Source of the DNA: Peromyscus leucopus
Lineage: Eukaryota > Chordata > Mammalia > Rodentia > Cricetidae
Length of the DNA: 64,000 bases
Assembly: GCF_004664715.2 (NCBI RefSeq)
Contig: NC_051083.1
Location: 116,074,534 to 116,138,533 of the forward strand
Direction: 5' to 3'
The translations under genes were made by a program, and so were the position numbers. The notes under the pieces were generated by a model, which did not search any database, was not told where the DNA came from, and saw nothing but the letters and a program-made list of their open reading frames with translations. Shown one piece after another: positions 1-13,100 of the stretch; the first letter of the stretch is position 1; each line of letters opens with the position of its first letter.

Positions 1-1247
1 AGTTTCCTTTTTTTGTTCTGTAGACATGAAAACAAGTAAATGATTCTGTCTTGCCTTAACATCCACCAACTTTCCTCAATTTCAACCAATTTCAGAGATG
101 TGTCTCAGAGATATAAACTGAATTGACAAAAAGTTCTAAATGATACCGCTATTGTAACTTTTTTTAAAAATGTGTTTTAAAACAATCCTTGCCAAACCTG
201 GTTCAGTAAGTACAGAAATCTTATTAAAATCACCTGCTGCTTTTGGTGAGCTGTTAATATTTGACAATGATGAAACTGTTCCTACTAGTCAAAGACCTAA
301 ACAAGGCCATCTACAAACAATGTGACTAGAACATGGATTACTTTAAGTGAAAGAGATTAAGGGAGGTTTTCTCTTTTAAAAGAAATCAATCCTTCGACTA
401 CAAATGTCTCACGACTTTACAGAGAAGTTGAAATATGATCATTGCCAAAAGATGCATATCTCTAAATCCCAAACAAGGAGAAAAATTAAGCAAAGCAAAG
501 AACAGAGAGAACTAATTAGCTGTGTTTAAAATCTATCAATTTTACTCCTGAAGTAAGCTTAAAGAGCTGGAAGAAGACTTATAGGAAGCCTTGTAAGGAG
601 GTGGTACTTTTTACAATATGAAAACTTTATATTCAGCACAGAAAGGTGTCACCATGCCACTGTGCAGTCTAATCGGTGTGCTTTATTAAGTGGAGTCCTC
701 CATTTGGTAAGGAACAATAAAATAAAACAAATCTACTTCAGCTACATTGTGTCTCCCTTGTCAATCAGGATAAAATTTGGAAAATGGGTCTTTGAAAAAA
801 ATTAAATGAGTTTGTTTATGCTTTCTATATAAGGCAAGTCAAATTCCATTCTAGAAAATATGTCATAAAGCCAATTTCATAAAAGCCAATATTTCATAAA
901 GCCACAAAGTAAAAATAAGCTAGGTAGTGCAAAACATTGGCATACAGGTCTTTCACATGGATTTTTCTACTAAAGGTAATTGGAGCATATTTTTTGTTTT
1001 ACAGCATTTCATGTTTTACAGTGAATTTATTATACACTACATTCTATACAGATAAATGAGCACTGATATATTAAGCAATTCAAAGTATTTATAAGTATGA
1101 TGGAGGAAAGTTGTACATATAGTTTTAGCTTAGGCTGCTTGACACGAGACTACTATTAACACACATTTATGTTTTCCACTAATCCCATCACATCAAAAAG
1201 TCATTTTAAGGATTTACAGGATGATGTGAACTGGTTTAATTTTGGGG
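1..1247. other. AT-rich unique intron sequence
   Basis: No gene, SINE or clear repeat recognised, only scattered short A/T runs. Confidence 0.5.
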
Positions 1248-1425
1248 AGTTGAGTCAGTGTCTTACCATGCAGCCCAGTCTGGCCTCATTCATACATACA
1301 TACGTACATACATATGTGTGTATGTATGTACGTATGTATGTATGTATATGCCTCAAACTCTCAACCCTCCTGCCTCAGTTTTGGGGTATTGGGATTACAT
1401 ATGTGTGCACCCCCACCTATTTGGT
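1248..1425 (-). mobile_element. Old B1-like SINE interrupted by a TACA/TATG tract
   Basis: The plus strand reads cagcccagtctggcctca, then the microsatellite, then a diverged B1 remainder ending gtattgggattaca. This is antisense B1. The microsatellite sits at about the middle of the element. Confidence 0.55.
1291..1344. repeat. Perfect inverted repeat, 24-bp arms, 6-nt loop
   Basis: The arm at 1291..1314 ((CATA)n with a central TACGTA) is the exact reverse complement of 1321..1344; the loop is TGTGTG. It can form a cruciform or hairpin. Confidence 0.9.
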
Positions 1426-1464
1426 TTGTATTTTTTCACAGTGTGTCCATCTAATATAGGTGGA

Positions 1465-1635
1465 TGCCTTCATTGTATATTTACCATGCACTGGTCAAAG
1501 TGTTATAAACGCATTACCTCATTGACTCTTCATAGTGGAGAGAAGTGAAATACAAAATGAAGAAGGTGCCTAAGCTCATGGAGATAAAAAAGGAACAGAG
1601 TTTGGACTTTAACCTAGGTGCTTTATTCTAGCCAC
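1465..1635 (-). mobile_element. MIR-like SINE fragment
   Basis: The plus strand has ..cattacctcattgactcttcatagtgg.. and ..aggtgcctaagctcatggag.., resembling an antisense MIR. Highly diverged. Confidence 0.3.
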
Positions 1636-1904
1636 AGATCACATTCTGAAGACCAAGATCCCTTATTGCCTAGTAATACTTTGGTAGAACTAAATTGAGG
1701 ATAGTTTGAAAGATAATTTCTAATAGTTCTACCAGCTGAATGTCTACATTCCCTCTAGAAAGGATTGATATTAACTGATATTAGGTATAGTGAGAAACTA
1801 TTTAATATACAAATGTATGTAGAGTGAGACACTTTATTAAGTACACAGGTATTTTGAGTGAAGAGAAAATAAACTGACAAGGTAATTGAATGCTAAATAT
1901 AGTC

Positions 1905-2088
1905 TTCCCTGGGTGACTCAGTGGTTAAGGGTGCTTGCTATCAGGTCTGATGATCTTAGTTTGATTTCTGGGATCCACAATGTAGGAGAGAACTGACTCA
2001 TGCAAGTTGTCTTATGACCCTCAGGTGCCCACTATAGCACACATGTGCATAAGAACATACACATAAGTAAATAAATGTAATTAAAAAC
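1905..2088 (+). mobile_element. B2 SINE
   Basis: tRNA-derived head ..gactcagtggttaagggtgcttgct.. followed by a B2 body and an (ATAA)n-type tail. Confidence 0.75.
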
Positions 2089-2099
2089 TATTTTTCATA

Positions 2100-2365
2100 T
2101 AGTGCACTAAATATGGATGTGCAAGTATTCCTATAGTTAGCTGACTTAGGAGTCTTTGTATATGCCCATAAGTGGTACAGTTGGGTCATATGGTAGCTAT
2201 ATCTTTAGTATGCTGTGGAATCTTTTTACTGAATTCAATAATGGCTGCCTAGTTCATATTGCCACTAATGGTGTATGTAGGTTCCTCTTTCTTGTCATCA
2301 TCACCAGAACCTGCTTTCTTGACAAAAGCATTGTAACTGAGATGAAATGGAATCTCAAAAAAATT
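2100..2365 (-). mobile_element. L1 fragment (antisense)
   Basis: The plus strand matches the antisense of the L1 ORF2 3' region: 'cataagtggtacagttgggt', 'aataatggctgcctagttca', 'gagatgaaatggaatctcaa'. An old, truncated copy with no intact ORF. Confidence 0.6.
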
Positions 2366-2644
2366 TTAATTCATGTACCAGACGGCAAAGGTTGTTGAAC
2401 AACTTTTCAAATACTTATTGGATGTCTACATTGATTTCATTGAGAAGGAGACCACGATAGGGGAAGAAGATATCTAAAAGGAGAGGGTAGGGGAAAACAA
2501 GAGTGTAAAGGAATCTGAGTGACATAAAAGCAGATGGGAGGACTATCTGTAGGAACAGAGGAGACCAGCCAAGAGATGGGGAATAGGAGAGGGCAGAGAG
2601 AGGAGGCAAATAAGAAAAAGCATAATGATGTATATTTGTGAAAA

Positions 2645-2855
2645 TGTCACAAGGAAACCCATTTTTCTATAACCTCAGTGCTAGGCAGGTAGATCTCCAG
2701 AGCTTGCTGACCAGCCAGTCTTTCAAAGCATGCACCCAGGTTCATCAAAAAATGTTCTGCCTCAAAATAAACGTAGAGAATGGTAGAGAAAGACACAGGA
2801 CATCAACTTCTGGCCTCCACATGCACAAGAATTTGTACATCCAACACACATACAA
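2645..2855 (+). mobile_element. B3-type SINE
   Basis: Recognised from 'gaccagccagtctttcaaag' and the terminal 'cttctggcctccacatgcac' typical of B3/B2-related elements. Confidence 0.55.
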
Positions 2856-3859
2856 GTTTAAAAGGGAAGGGACACAAAAACATGCAGCAACTAGTAAGTC
2901 ACTGAAACAAAAAAGAAAGTCTTCCCTCTGTCCTAAAGTGGAATGATTAGTCCTCTTTCAACACAAAGTTTCAGCCCTTCACCAGTTTGTTGGGGAGAAA
3001 CAATGTTAATTTTTCAGGAGTTGGGTCATGGGAGCTTAAGCACAAGCCACTAAGACTCAGCAAAAGGAAACAGTTAAGCAAAACTCTACTGAGAGAGAGA
3101 ACCAGCAGGGAAAGAGTGGCACTTTGTGACCATTATTACCACCCTAATGGAAGAACGTTAAAAACACAGTGTTTTTATTCTAGAGCAGGCTTACTCTGAT
3201 CACAAGTGTTTGAGTGCTGTAAGGTTCAACATTATCACAAAGTGGGGCAAAACTCCAAAGGGTTTACAAAAGTTCAACCTCATTTTGAAAAGAGCAGTAC
3301 AGATTGTTCTTCTGAAGTATTCCATTCCTCTAAGAACAGAGGCAAGTGACAACTCAAGGAAAGTACACAACACTATCTGCAAAAGTCTTCCCCCACCAAA
3401 AGCTTAGTTCTGTGAACTCTGTGATTTTCAGATATAAGTGAGTATGTGGCTACATCATGTAAATACATCAGTAATGTACACATATCAATTCTTCAATTTA
3501 TCATTTAGTTTTTTTCCACGACTTTTAAAGCATAAAGTGCTATAGACATCTGCTGATGACAAGAATCTGGCTCATATGGCAAGTGACTGAACGACTGAAC
3601 ACACAGAATGAAAAACATACTTTGGGAGACAGTATTACAGAAAAAACAATAACAATTGATATATCCATTGTAATGAGAAATAAGCATTTATAAATGATTA
3701 TTTTGGTTTGGATCTGCAATATCCATAAAAGGGTCATGTGTGAAATCTTGCCACCCAGATGGTAACTCTACTGGCAGGTGACATACACTTTAGGATATTA
3801 GGCTCAATTATGATCACTTAGAATGTTTACTAGAAGTCAATTTTGAGACCTCAATCAAT
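2856..3859. other. Unique intron sequence
   Basis: No gene or clear repeat recognised; short frames on both strands lack any recognisable domain. Confidence 0.4.
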
Positions 3860-4105
3860 CAATCAATCTCTCTCCCTTTCTCTTTTGAGCTTTCTGTCTA
3901 TCTCCTCCATATCTATCTTTTTTCCTTTTGGTGGCCATGAGGTGAGCAGGCTTCCTTTGCCACAGCTTTCCTATCACAGGACTTACAGATCAAAGGACAG
4001 ACAGCAGATGAAAACCTCGGAAACTGTGAGACAAAATATATCTTTTCTTCTTTTAAGGGATTTTTGTAATAGCAATAGAAAACTAGCTAACACAGACTAT
4101 TCACA
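3860..4105 (+). mobile_element. MaLR-type LTR fragment
   Basis: The segment contains gaaaacctcggaaactgtgag, then caaaatatatcttttcttc, and ends ..aatagaaaactagctaacac. This order resembles the 3' half of rodent MaLR LTRs. An AATC tandem stretch (3852..3867) borders it. Confidence 0.45.
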
Positions 4106-4777
4106 CTCTAAATGTATTTTTCCTAAACTAAAAAGGAAGAAATTTCAATATGAATGCAGATTCTACTGGAAAGAATGCTGAAGTGGAATCCAAGTGCACT
4201 CTATTGTAATTATTTCAAATTCCATTAATTTACAAATAATTCCTAATTCCATATATTTTATAGGTTCTCTGAATGACTATAGGGACTGGGAAAATTTAGT
4301 ATGTTTTGGAAATAAAATAGTTACATGTACAAAAATGTACTTTCTTAGTTTTTTCAATCAAACTAAAATACTTGCTCATAATTAACTATAAATAGTCTAA
4401 CAAATTGCAGATATTTGTATCATTTTAGCTTTCTATTGGAAGTAATGCATTATTCTCTATATAGTTATTGATTATATAAGAAATATAAATTATCAAATAC
4501 CTAGACAAATAATTTATACTTAATGCTGAAAACTGAGAAGATCTCTCTTGTGAGAACTGGGTATTACTGTTAAGCAATTGCTACTACCATATCCTAGTGT
4601 TATAGTAGGTGGAGGAGCAGAAGATAAACAAGCAGAGCCGCATATTACTCTAATTCTCCTAAATCACTTCAAATATCCTTTGCTCTCTCCTCTTGGACTG
4701 TCAAGAAACTATCACTCAAGAGACTAATTGTTCTCTTCCTATTACAAGTGGCCTACACTATGATTTATCAGTAACAA

Positions 4778-4852
4778 AGGCTAGAGGAAACCTCAGTAGT
4801 AGAGCATGGCCATCATGCCAAAGGCCCCAGGATCTAGTCCCAGCACTCAGAA
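4778..4852 (+). mobile_element. ID/B4-like tRNA-derived SINE fragment
   Basis: 'cctcagtagtagagcatggc' through 'caaaggccccaggatctag' to 'cccagcactcag' follows the ID element order with its pol III A-box/B-box halves. Confidence 0.55.
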
Positions 4853-6737
4853 AACATAAACAAAATTTCTGAAAATTAGCACAGTAGAAATTCTTGTTAG
4901 AATCCTAATGAAATATATAAAAATCATCTTTATTATACACAAAGCATAGAACAGCACAGTCTCTGATACAGTTTTTCTAAGATAGTAGGGTATTATATGT
5001 AGCAAATGGATTTCAAATATTATACAAAGTAGTTAAATAATAAAAGTTGAATCCCAATTTAAATCTGGTTATATGAGTCAGCTTATTTTCCATTTTTCCT
5101 ATCAACAAGCCAACCTTTTGGAAGCTAAGATTGACTCATATAAATGTAAAGAATGCAAAAAAGGCTTACCTACTACATACCTATAGACATAAGTGATATG
5201 TGCATACATATGCATATATAGCATATGCAAATACACACATACAAATATGCACATGAATTTTGTCCTCACATTTGCTGCTTATAAAATTTTGTAGGTCCAT
5301 AATACTGACAATAGAGCTTCAGAGGTACAGAAATTCACTAACCTTTCTAAAGCATTATAACAGACAGATACATAGCTAAGACAATTTTATTTAATTTCAT
5401 TTTCTCACATTTATCCAACAATATGCATCTTGGCTAATCACCTATACAATATTTCATGAGAAGTTTCTATATAGTCCACCAAAATAAAGTTCTATGGTCA
5501 AAGAATTTTAAGAAATGTTAGGATATGAAGCAGTAAACTACTGTCTTAAATGAAGAACCCCTCGGAGCCTTCCCTCACATGATGAACATTGTGATGCTTT
5601 TGTATGGAGAAATATAGCAGGCTTCCCAAGGGTCTATGAATCCTGTGAATCAGACACCACTTTCTCCCACATTTGAACAAGTGGGGAGGAACAACGAAGC
5701 ACTGGGGAGAACAACACACACTTGTAACGATTCTCAAGCATTGGAACATCATCTTGAATTGTTATAGTTTTCTCTAGACTAAAGCCTATCAAATATTTGT
5801 GATCATCAGAACTACCAGGAGGGTTTCTGGAAAATCAGTAAAATACTGATTGTCTTCTTCAGCAGCTATTGGATGCATCAAGAGAACATACATTTACAGC
5901 AAGTGTCCAGGTGAAGCTAGTCTGCCACCATACTTCTGTGAACCTAGGCTATCAGCCAATGCTGTTCTATTTATCAAACAACAGATTTAGCTATTTACCA
6001 AGCATTTTCCTGTTACTGATAATTCTATTTATAAAAGGCCACAGTGTAGAGTTGCACATTTTTGCTCTGTGACTCTAACATCAGTAATGGTGCTAGCAGT
6101 GATGTACAGGAAGCCAATGTAGATCACTAAATGAAAGACTGGTCTTCTCAAAGTTCCTAGGAAATAAATTCATTTTCTGATTACAAAAATAGGGCTATTA
6201 GTTATAATGGGAAGTAAGTACATGAGAGCTCTGGTTCCATAGTGAGCTTATTTGCTCTACAAGCATTGCCAGGACTTTTCCTGAATGTTTCTTCAGGACC
6301 CAAATGGAAGTGAAAAAACTCTCTCAGCTTTCCTTAAATTCGTACCTTCACCGGCTTCAGAAAGCCCCAGTCATTTGAAAACATTACCCCTTCTCTTCAC
6401 ACCCAAGAAACATTTCTGGAAAGTATGAGGTAAAGGCAAGAAAATGCTTTTACCTCAAAACAAACAGCCTAATGCTGACTAGTGTCTCAATATGGATAAT
6501 CTAAAACTGAGGATCAGCAGATTCCTAACCCTCAAAGCAAGCACTGGATACAAAGTTAATCTGTAACCCTGGAGATAGCAGGGTCCTGAGAACTCCCTGC
6601 CTGGCCAGCTGAAATCGCCAGCTTCTGGTTCAAGAAGACAATTGTCTCCAGGCCATATAGCAGAGAGCTAGACAAAGGCATCCCAAAGTCCTGCTCTGGT
6701 CTCTGCACGTATATATATGAGCATGCGTGTGCACACG
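4853..6737. other. AT-rich unique intron sequence
   Basis: Holds a TATA/CATA-rich patch near 5190..5255 and otherwise no recognisable feature. Confidence 0.4.
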
Positions 6738-6815
6738 TGTGAGCCCCCTTCCCCACATAGCGCTGGGTAAAGAACCAGGTGCCTTAAACATGCTCCCACT
6801 GAGCTACATCCTCAC
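6738..6815 (-). mobile_element. ID/B4-like SINE fragment
   Basis: The plus strand reads gctgggtaaagaaccaggtg then catgctcccactgagctaca, which is an antisense ID body. Confidence 0.5.
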
Positions 6816-8403
6816 TCATCCTTTCTCACATAGTGAAGAAAGTATCAACAAGTTCCACATATATTTTTTTCTTTTTCCACTTTATGTTAAGATTAGTTAC
6901 AGCTGCACTTAGTTTATTTCTTCTTCACTTTGACTTTAGACTGATAAATAATTATACTGAATGTATATATAGGGCACAGTATGATGTGATTTACCACTGG
7001 AAATCGATTTTAAACTTAGATCTCCAGTTCCCAATACTGGAGTGCTCAGAATACAATAACACATCTAAATAAAAACTATCTAGGCACTTAATGAAGTGCA
7101 AAACAAAAAAAACAAAACAAAACAAAACAAAAACAAAACTCAGACACAGAACCAGATCCGTCCCATGTTGACCTGCTCTATTTATAATTTATACAGCTAC
7201 ATTCCTCAAAAAAATCTTAGAAATTAATTACAAGAAAGGTATTTTTCCAATAAGATCATTACATTAGGCCTACAGAGCAAGTCCGACACAGTAGGGATGA
7301 CAGGATATTCTTTTAAAAGTTGATAATTATATCAAAGTATTACAAATTTACAGTACAGTTCATTACTGGGCCCCAAAGGTAATGAGAGCTTTCAGACAAC
7401 CATAAGAAAACATGAAGATGTATTTAATTGCATTGCCTTCTCCGCGATCAAAGAATTAAAATGATACTAAGCACCTCTCATGTGGAAACAACTGTGCTAA
7501 GATATCGATGAAGAAACGAAGGGGACCCAGTTTAGCTCCAAAGACCTCATGGAACTCACCCATGAAGGCCAGCTTCATCTGTTCTGAAGGTGCAGAGCCT
7601 AAGGAAAGGCTGAGTGGGTTCTGGGACTTGAAGCCTGTTGAGGGGGTGGGAAACCAGGAGAGGAAGCCAAGGTGACCAGGATGACTAATGGTAGCTGAGA
7701 AGGAGGAAGAGCAAGTTTGATGGGGAGACTAGGAATTTCCCTGAGGCTTCACTCTTTAGAGTTCTGCCTTTGCTTTTTTGTGGAAAGCAGAGCAGTTTCA
7801 AATGGAAAGTATGGCAAAATGACATAAGGATTTCTCTCTCTGGGGGAAGGGCCTTTCTCTATTACCCTTCCCACACACATTGTAGTATGTAATTTACTCA
7901 TTACATTTTCATTATAGTTTGGTTTCAACACAGTGATATTAAGCTAAATTATTTCAAAATGAAAAGCTTGCCTATCCATCCTTTTGTGCCCCCTCCTTGT
8001 TTTTTCCTTCCTTGCTTCCCTTCCTCCTCTACCTTTTATAATCTGTGACTTAGAGCAACTTCATTTCTTCCTTACCTGTTTCTCTACTGTGATAATAGGA
8101 AAACTCAGGGAGAAATAAGAGTGTTAAAAATAAGAAATAAGAGTGTTAAAAAATGTTTTGTCATTTCCAACATGGAATAGATGTTACATGCCACCAAAGC
8201 AAGGCATCAAAATTTGAAGAAAAGAGTGTTGATTCTCTTGACAGGTCAGTTGTTCATTAATACATTCAAATCACTGTTATGGAAGTCATTGTCAAAGCTG
8301 ACTTCAACTGAATGCTACTAAATACTGAAAATACTTATTTCTTCCTCATTGAAACATTTAAAAAAATTCCAGGAATTGCCTCTATCTATCTGTCTTTCTG
8401 TCA
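6816..8403. other. Unique intron sequence with an (AAAAC)n tract
   Basis: A run of A/AAAAC units at 7106..7137 is the only repeat I recognise. Elsewhere there is a purine/GA-rich patch (7600..7700) and a 15-nt repeat 'aataagagtgttaaa' copied near 8115 and 8137. Confidence 0.4.
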
Positions 8404-8552
8404 TTATTATTTGTTTGTTTTGTGACAGGGTCTCACGTAGCTCAGGCTGGGCAGGAACTCATTATATAGCTAAAAATAACCCTGAGCTTTTGATGCTTCT
8501 GTCTCCAACTCTCAAATTCAGGGATTACAGGCACTGGCCAACATGCCCAGCT
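8404..8552 (-). mobile_element. B1 SINE (diverged)
   Basis: 'gtgacagggtctcacgtagc' to 'gggattacaggcactggcca' is the antisense B1 order. Confidence 0.7.
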
Positions 8553-8965
8553 TCTTTCCTGTTTTTGAAAGAAAACAGAGTCAGCTGCCTAAACTGGCTC
8601 ATATCTTGGTTACTGAGGATTTTGCATGGCCTCAGAATATTCTATTTTGAACACCAGACATTGCTATCTAGGAATGGTCATAAAGATGGAAAAAGTGGAA
8701 GAGACTGTACTCGCTTAAAAAACTCAAAGATATTTAACTCATAAGCCTGCCTAGACACCCTTCCTTAAAATTATATCTTCAGACTACTATCTTAGTATCT
8801 TCCCATTTCTTTCAAAGTAGGTTCTTGCTACTAAATTGCCGTTACAGAACACTTTGTGAAGTGTCAGTGCACAGATTATCTTTATTTGAAATTTTCTTTG
8901 CCTTTCTATGCTCAGACTCTAAGAATTCCAAATATCACAGAGTATTTAGAGCAAGTTATCAATTG

Positions 8966-8968
<3 letters not shown>

Positions 8969-8997
<29 letters not shown>
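8969..8997. repeat. (TG)n microsatellite
   Basis: About 14 uninterrupted TG units. Confidence 0.95.
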
Positions 8998-8999
<2 letters not shown>

Positions 9000-9559
9000 A
9001 TTGGATTAGGCAGTCATGTTTTTCAAAAAATTCTTTGAAAAATGACCTCATTATAATTAATAATGATTCTAATAATACCTTGATTTGTAAGCTATCTGTG
9101 TGCTGTCAAATTCAATTCCAAACATTTTTATCCAGATTTATGCTTAAATTTTACTGGATTACCACACCAATTGTTTAGAAATAATATTTAATGGTATCCA
9201 TATAGAAAAACACTGAAGGTCCCAATGTAAGATAAAAGTACACAAAATGCAACATTTATAGAATATCCAACAACATTTGAACAAAGAAAAGTTCTATGAT
9301 TCTGAGGGATAGAATTCCATTTGCACAAATCTGCAGTTTATTGGTCATCAAATTTAGGCTAAAATGTGACTGAATGAAGAAAGTTGGCATATAATTGTAT
9401 AAAAGTTTTGTCCATAAGGTGTTTATGTTTTACTGAAAAAGTACTTTTAAAGGCCTTATTATGTGCTAGTTACAAAAAAAATATGCTAATAAGACAGAAC
9501 CTAATGCACAACAAATAATATAACACAGAGAAAGGGAGATCTTTACTAAAACTTCATTT

Positions 9560-9683
9560 TAAAAACTGTTTTTTGAGACAGGGTATCTATCAGTAGGTGG
9601 CTTAAGCTGGCCTCAAACTCATGATCCTCTATCTCAAGCTCTCAAGTGCTGGGACTGCAGGTGTGTGACACCACAGGCAGGCT
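9560..9683 (-). mobile_element. B1 SINE (diverged)
   Basis: Antisense B1: 'ttgagacagggtatctatc' to 'agtgctgggactgcaggtg'. A TG-rich stretch (9690..9770) follows. Confidence 0.7.
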
Positions 9684-9874
9684 AAAATATGTGGGGTGTG
9701 TGTGTAGTATATGTGTGTGGTGCATGTGTGCATTGGTTTAGAGGCGTGCACTGATGTGTGTGCAGGTATGTAGATGGCAGACGCTGATATCAAATATCCT
9801 CCTGTATCATGTTTCACATTAAAAAACAAAAGACAGAATCTCTCAATGAATTTGGAATCTGCCAATTATGCTAG

Positions 9875-10045
9875 GTTAGCTGGGCAGCATGTCCCAGGGA
9901 TCATTCTTTCTCCACTTCCCAGCACTGGGATTACAAGCATTTGCTAAAATACCTGGCTTTTTATGTGGGTGCTGGGGATCCTGACTTAGGTCTTCATCAT
10001 TGCACAGTAAGCACATTGACAATTCAGCCACACTCTCAGCCCAAC
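9875..10045 (-). mobile_element. B4-type SINE
   Basis: The plus strand has cccagcactgggattacaag then gtgggtgctggggatcctga and ends at the antisense tRNA-like part ..acactctcagccc. A B1-like half plus a tRNA-like half. Confidence 0.6.
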
Positions 10046-10077
10046 TCTAATTTTCTTTAATTAAAAATTATGTCCTT

Positions 10078-10245
10078 TTTTGTCTATGGGAGTTTTATCT
10101 GCATGTATGTCCGTACACCACGGTGGTGCCTGGTGCCTACAAGGGTGTTAGATTCCATGGAACTGGAATTTCAGATGGCTGTGGATGCTGGAAATCAAAC
10201 ACAGGTCCTTAGCAAGAGTAGCCAGTGATTTTACCCACAGAGGAA
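10078..10245 (-). mobile_element. B2/B3-type SINE (antisense)
   Basis: 'ctgcatgtatgtccgtacac', 'gaactggaatttcagatggc' and 'ggtccttagcaagagtagcc' follow the antisense B2/B3 order. Confidence 0.65.
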
Positions 10246-10611
10246 GTCTAAAAACTTTCCTAAATGGTTACCATTGAATATTATTTTAAAATATTTATTT
10301 GTGTGATAATCCAATGATATTCAAAATTATTTTGTCTTAAAATTATTTGAAATTGAGTCTTCACTTTTAAAATACTCAGTAACAGCAAATCAGTTCAAGC
10401 AATCCAATGTCAAGTTGAACACATGATTTATGGGCTACAATAGATTGATAAATAAGCACCCAAATGGCTTTGTCTGGATTTCCCACACCCTTGATGGCAT
10501 TCTCTTACCACTGCCATGACTTGATTCAAATACATACATACATATATACACACATATACACTCATTGAAAAAATAGCTATAAAATAAGCCTAGAGTCCTA
10601 ACTCTGTACTA

Positions 10612-10698
10612 ATTGTTTCTGTGTGTGCTGAAGACAGAACTCAGAACTTTGTATGCATGCACTAAGCATGCACTCTACCTAGAGTCACATCCTCCACC
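10612..10698 (-). mobile_element. ID-like SINE fragment
   Basis: 'gctgaagacagaactcagaa' then 'catgcactctacctagagtc' is an antisense ID-type body. Confidence 0.45.
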
Positions 10699-11559
10699 CT
10701 ACTCACTGAATTGTAAGCCCACTCCTCTTCAATTTAAGCTCTATGTTCCTGCCTGTCCAAACTTAACACTCAACTCTGCAGACACACCAATTTTCCCTTT
10801 CTGACTTAGCTTAGCTTACTCCTTCTGACTTGAATGTCTGCCTATCCCTTCTTCAAAGAATACTTCAAACACCACTCCTTCCATGACTATGTCTTTAATC
10901 TCTACAGCTGGACATAATCCTGTCCTATCCTTCCTCTGGCCTCTTTAAACTGCGACATAATATATGGCTTATGGCACATGATAGAGCAGCTTTATAATAA
11001 GAGATCAAGCAAGAGTCAGATCTTCCATAATTTTGTGCTGAGCCCAATCACTGTCTAATAAGTAAAATGTTTCAATAACTGTTTGTTAAACAAATCATGT
11101 CTTTGGGAACTGAATCCATATAGATTCAATTGGATATAAGAGAACTTTCAGCATTAAATAACCCTTGACATTTAGGTAACAAACCACAAATAGTCCTCCA
11201 AAGTATGTGCCACCAAAGGCTGTTGTTTGAAGAGAAACATAGATGGTAGGAGTCTCATGATTTACTCGAGGCCACACAATGAGCCCTTCTCAGAGCTGTT
11301 AGTCTAAAGTAACATTTTCTCTGTGTATTGCCACTTACTGATACCATGTCACATTCCAAATATTTTAATGGTTACATTTGTAATTCACCCAAGAAAGAAG
11401 CATTTATCAAGATGATTCTCAAGCTTCCTTGAAAAATAAGACAATATCCTAAAATGAAATATTTTCTTCTATGTTATGTACTGGCAGAACGAAAATGTCC
11501 ATAGTTTTAATGTTTGTTAGTTACATTTAAGACTGAATTTGTTTCCAGAACTTATTTTT
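10699..11559. other. Unique intron sequence
   Basis: No gene or repeat recognised. Confidence 0.35.
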
Positions 11560-11642
11560 CTCTGTGCTGGTGATGGAACTTAGGGTCTTGCAATTATGAA
11601 TGAAACATGTTCCTTATCACTTAGCTGCAGACCCAGCTCTTT
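11560..11642 (-). mobile_element. ID/B4-like SINE fragment
   Basis: 'gtgctggtgatggaacttag' to 'cacttagctgcagacccagc' is antisense ID-like. Confidence 0.5.
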
Positions 11643-12046
11643 GAATTTATTTCCATATAAGGTACTTTCTTGGCTATTAAAAATGAAGGAACCAAACTAT
11701 GCTATTAGAGAAGCTAGAAGAAAATTTAAGTTCATGTAAGTTTTAAGCATAAACATTAACAAAAGAAAAACAACGTCAGGGATTAGGTATTTTTGAAATC
11801 TTTAAAACAAAAACGCAGTGTTCTTGAAAGATGTCAAAAATCCTCAAATTGTTGTGTTAGTGTTCCTATCTTTCACAAATAGGCCCATGAACAAAGGTCT
11901 AAGACAATGTGACAATGTAGTCTTAAAACAATCTCATCTCTGGGTCAAAGATTAGTGATAGTGCAATGCTGTCCATACAATGTATTTCAGGGCATAAAAC
12001 AAACTAGATAAAGAGTATGACGTCAAGGAGGGAAAAAGTTTTCTGA

Positions 12047-12240
12047 CACCCAAAACACACCCGTATCCCCAGCACTTGGAAAGGCTAAGGAGGGAGGACT
12101 AGGAGTTGGAGGCCTGTCTGGGCTACACAGTCAAACTCTGTCACAAAACAAAACAGCAGAAAACAAGGCCTTCAAAAATAGCTCACTGGAAGAACTGGTA
12201 GCTAGCAGGCAAGAGGCCTTGGATTCCACCCCCAGCAATG
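12047..12240 (+). mobile_element. B4-type SINE (B1 half plus ID-like half)
   Basis: 'tccccagcacttggaaaggc', 'ggcctgtctgggctacacag', then an ID-like half ending 'ttccacccccagcaatg'. Confidence 0.6.
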
Positions 12241-12947
12241 AAAATAGGCAACAGCACAATCTGTTCACTTTTGCATGGAGAAAATTTAGAATATTGGTAC
12301 TATGTAGATTGTCAGCAAATTGTGACCAACACTCAAAATATGTCTCAGTTTAGGGAATTTGCTCTATTTTACATAGTTATGTTACTGTGGGCCCTACACT
12401 TTCAAATTTAGGGACAATTTCTACAGTTTGAAAACTACCTTCACTGTCCATTCTTTACCCAGAAAAATATGGGTAGGACCAAAGGTTAATTTTTATACCA
12501 ACTTTTAGTGTGTCAAAAATGAATTTCAACAGAAAAAAAGATGTCCATTTATGATAGAAAACATTCAGCTGAAAGCATACATTTAATAAATGCTTCTGAA
12601 AAAGTCATAGCTGAAAAACTATTTCTAATGAATGGATCCTATAGCCTTATGTTCTTTAACCAAATAACAGATCAGGAACAACAGTAAATAATATTGCACA
12701 AATATATCAAAAACAAGATATAAAAATGATTTAGTCTATCTCCAGTGACCAGGTGGTTAAGTCCAGATAAGGGAGAATCTTTTAGAAAATAAAACATGGA
12801 CAAAAATGGAATCATTTACTGACCTTTTAAAGAGAATAACATCAAGACAAAAAAGTATGAAAGTATAATTTAAATGTGTAATTACTTTGGCAATAAACTT
12901 GACCTTGGGTAAAGTAACCTGCAGTATAGGAATAAAAACCCTGAAAC

Positions 12948-13100
12948 ATGCCGGGCATGCTGGCCCACTCATTTAACCCAAGTACTCAGGAGGTAGAGGC
13001 AGTGGTTTCCTGTGAGTTCCAGGCCAGCCTAGTGTACACTGTGAGTTCTAGGACATCTGGGGATACATAAAACCTCTCTAAAAAATTTGAAAAATAAATT
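12948..13100 (+). mobile_element. B1 SINE
   Basis: 'gccgggcatgctggcccact' through 'gtgagttccaggccagccta' to an A-rich tail. Confidence 0.75.
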
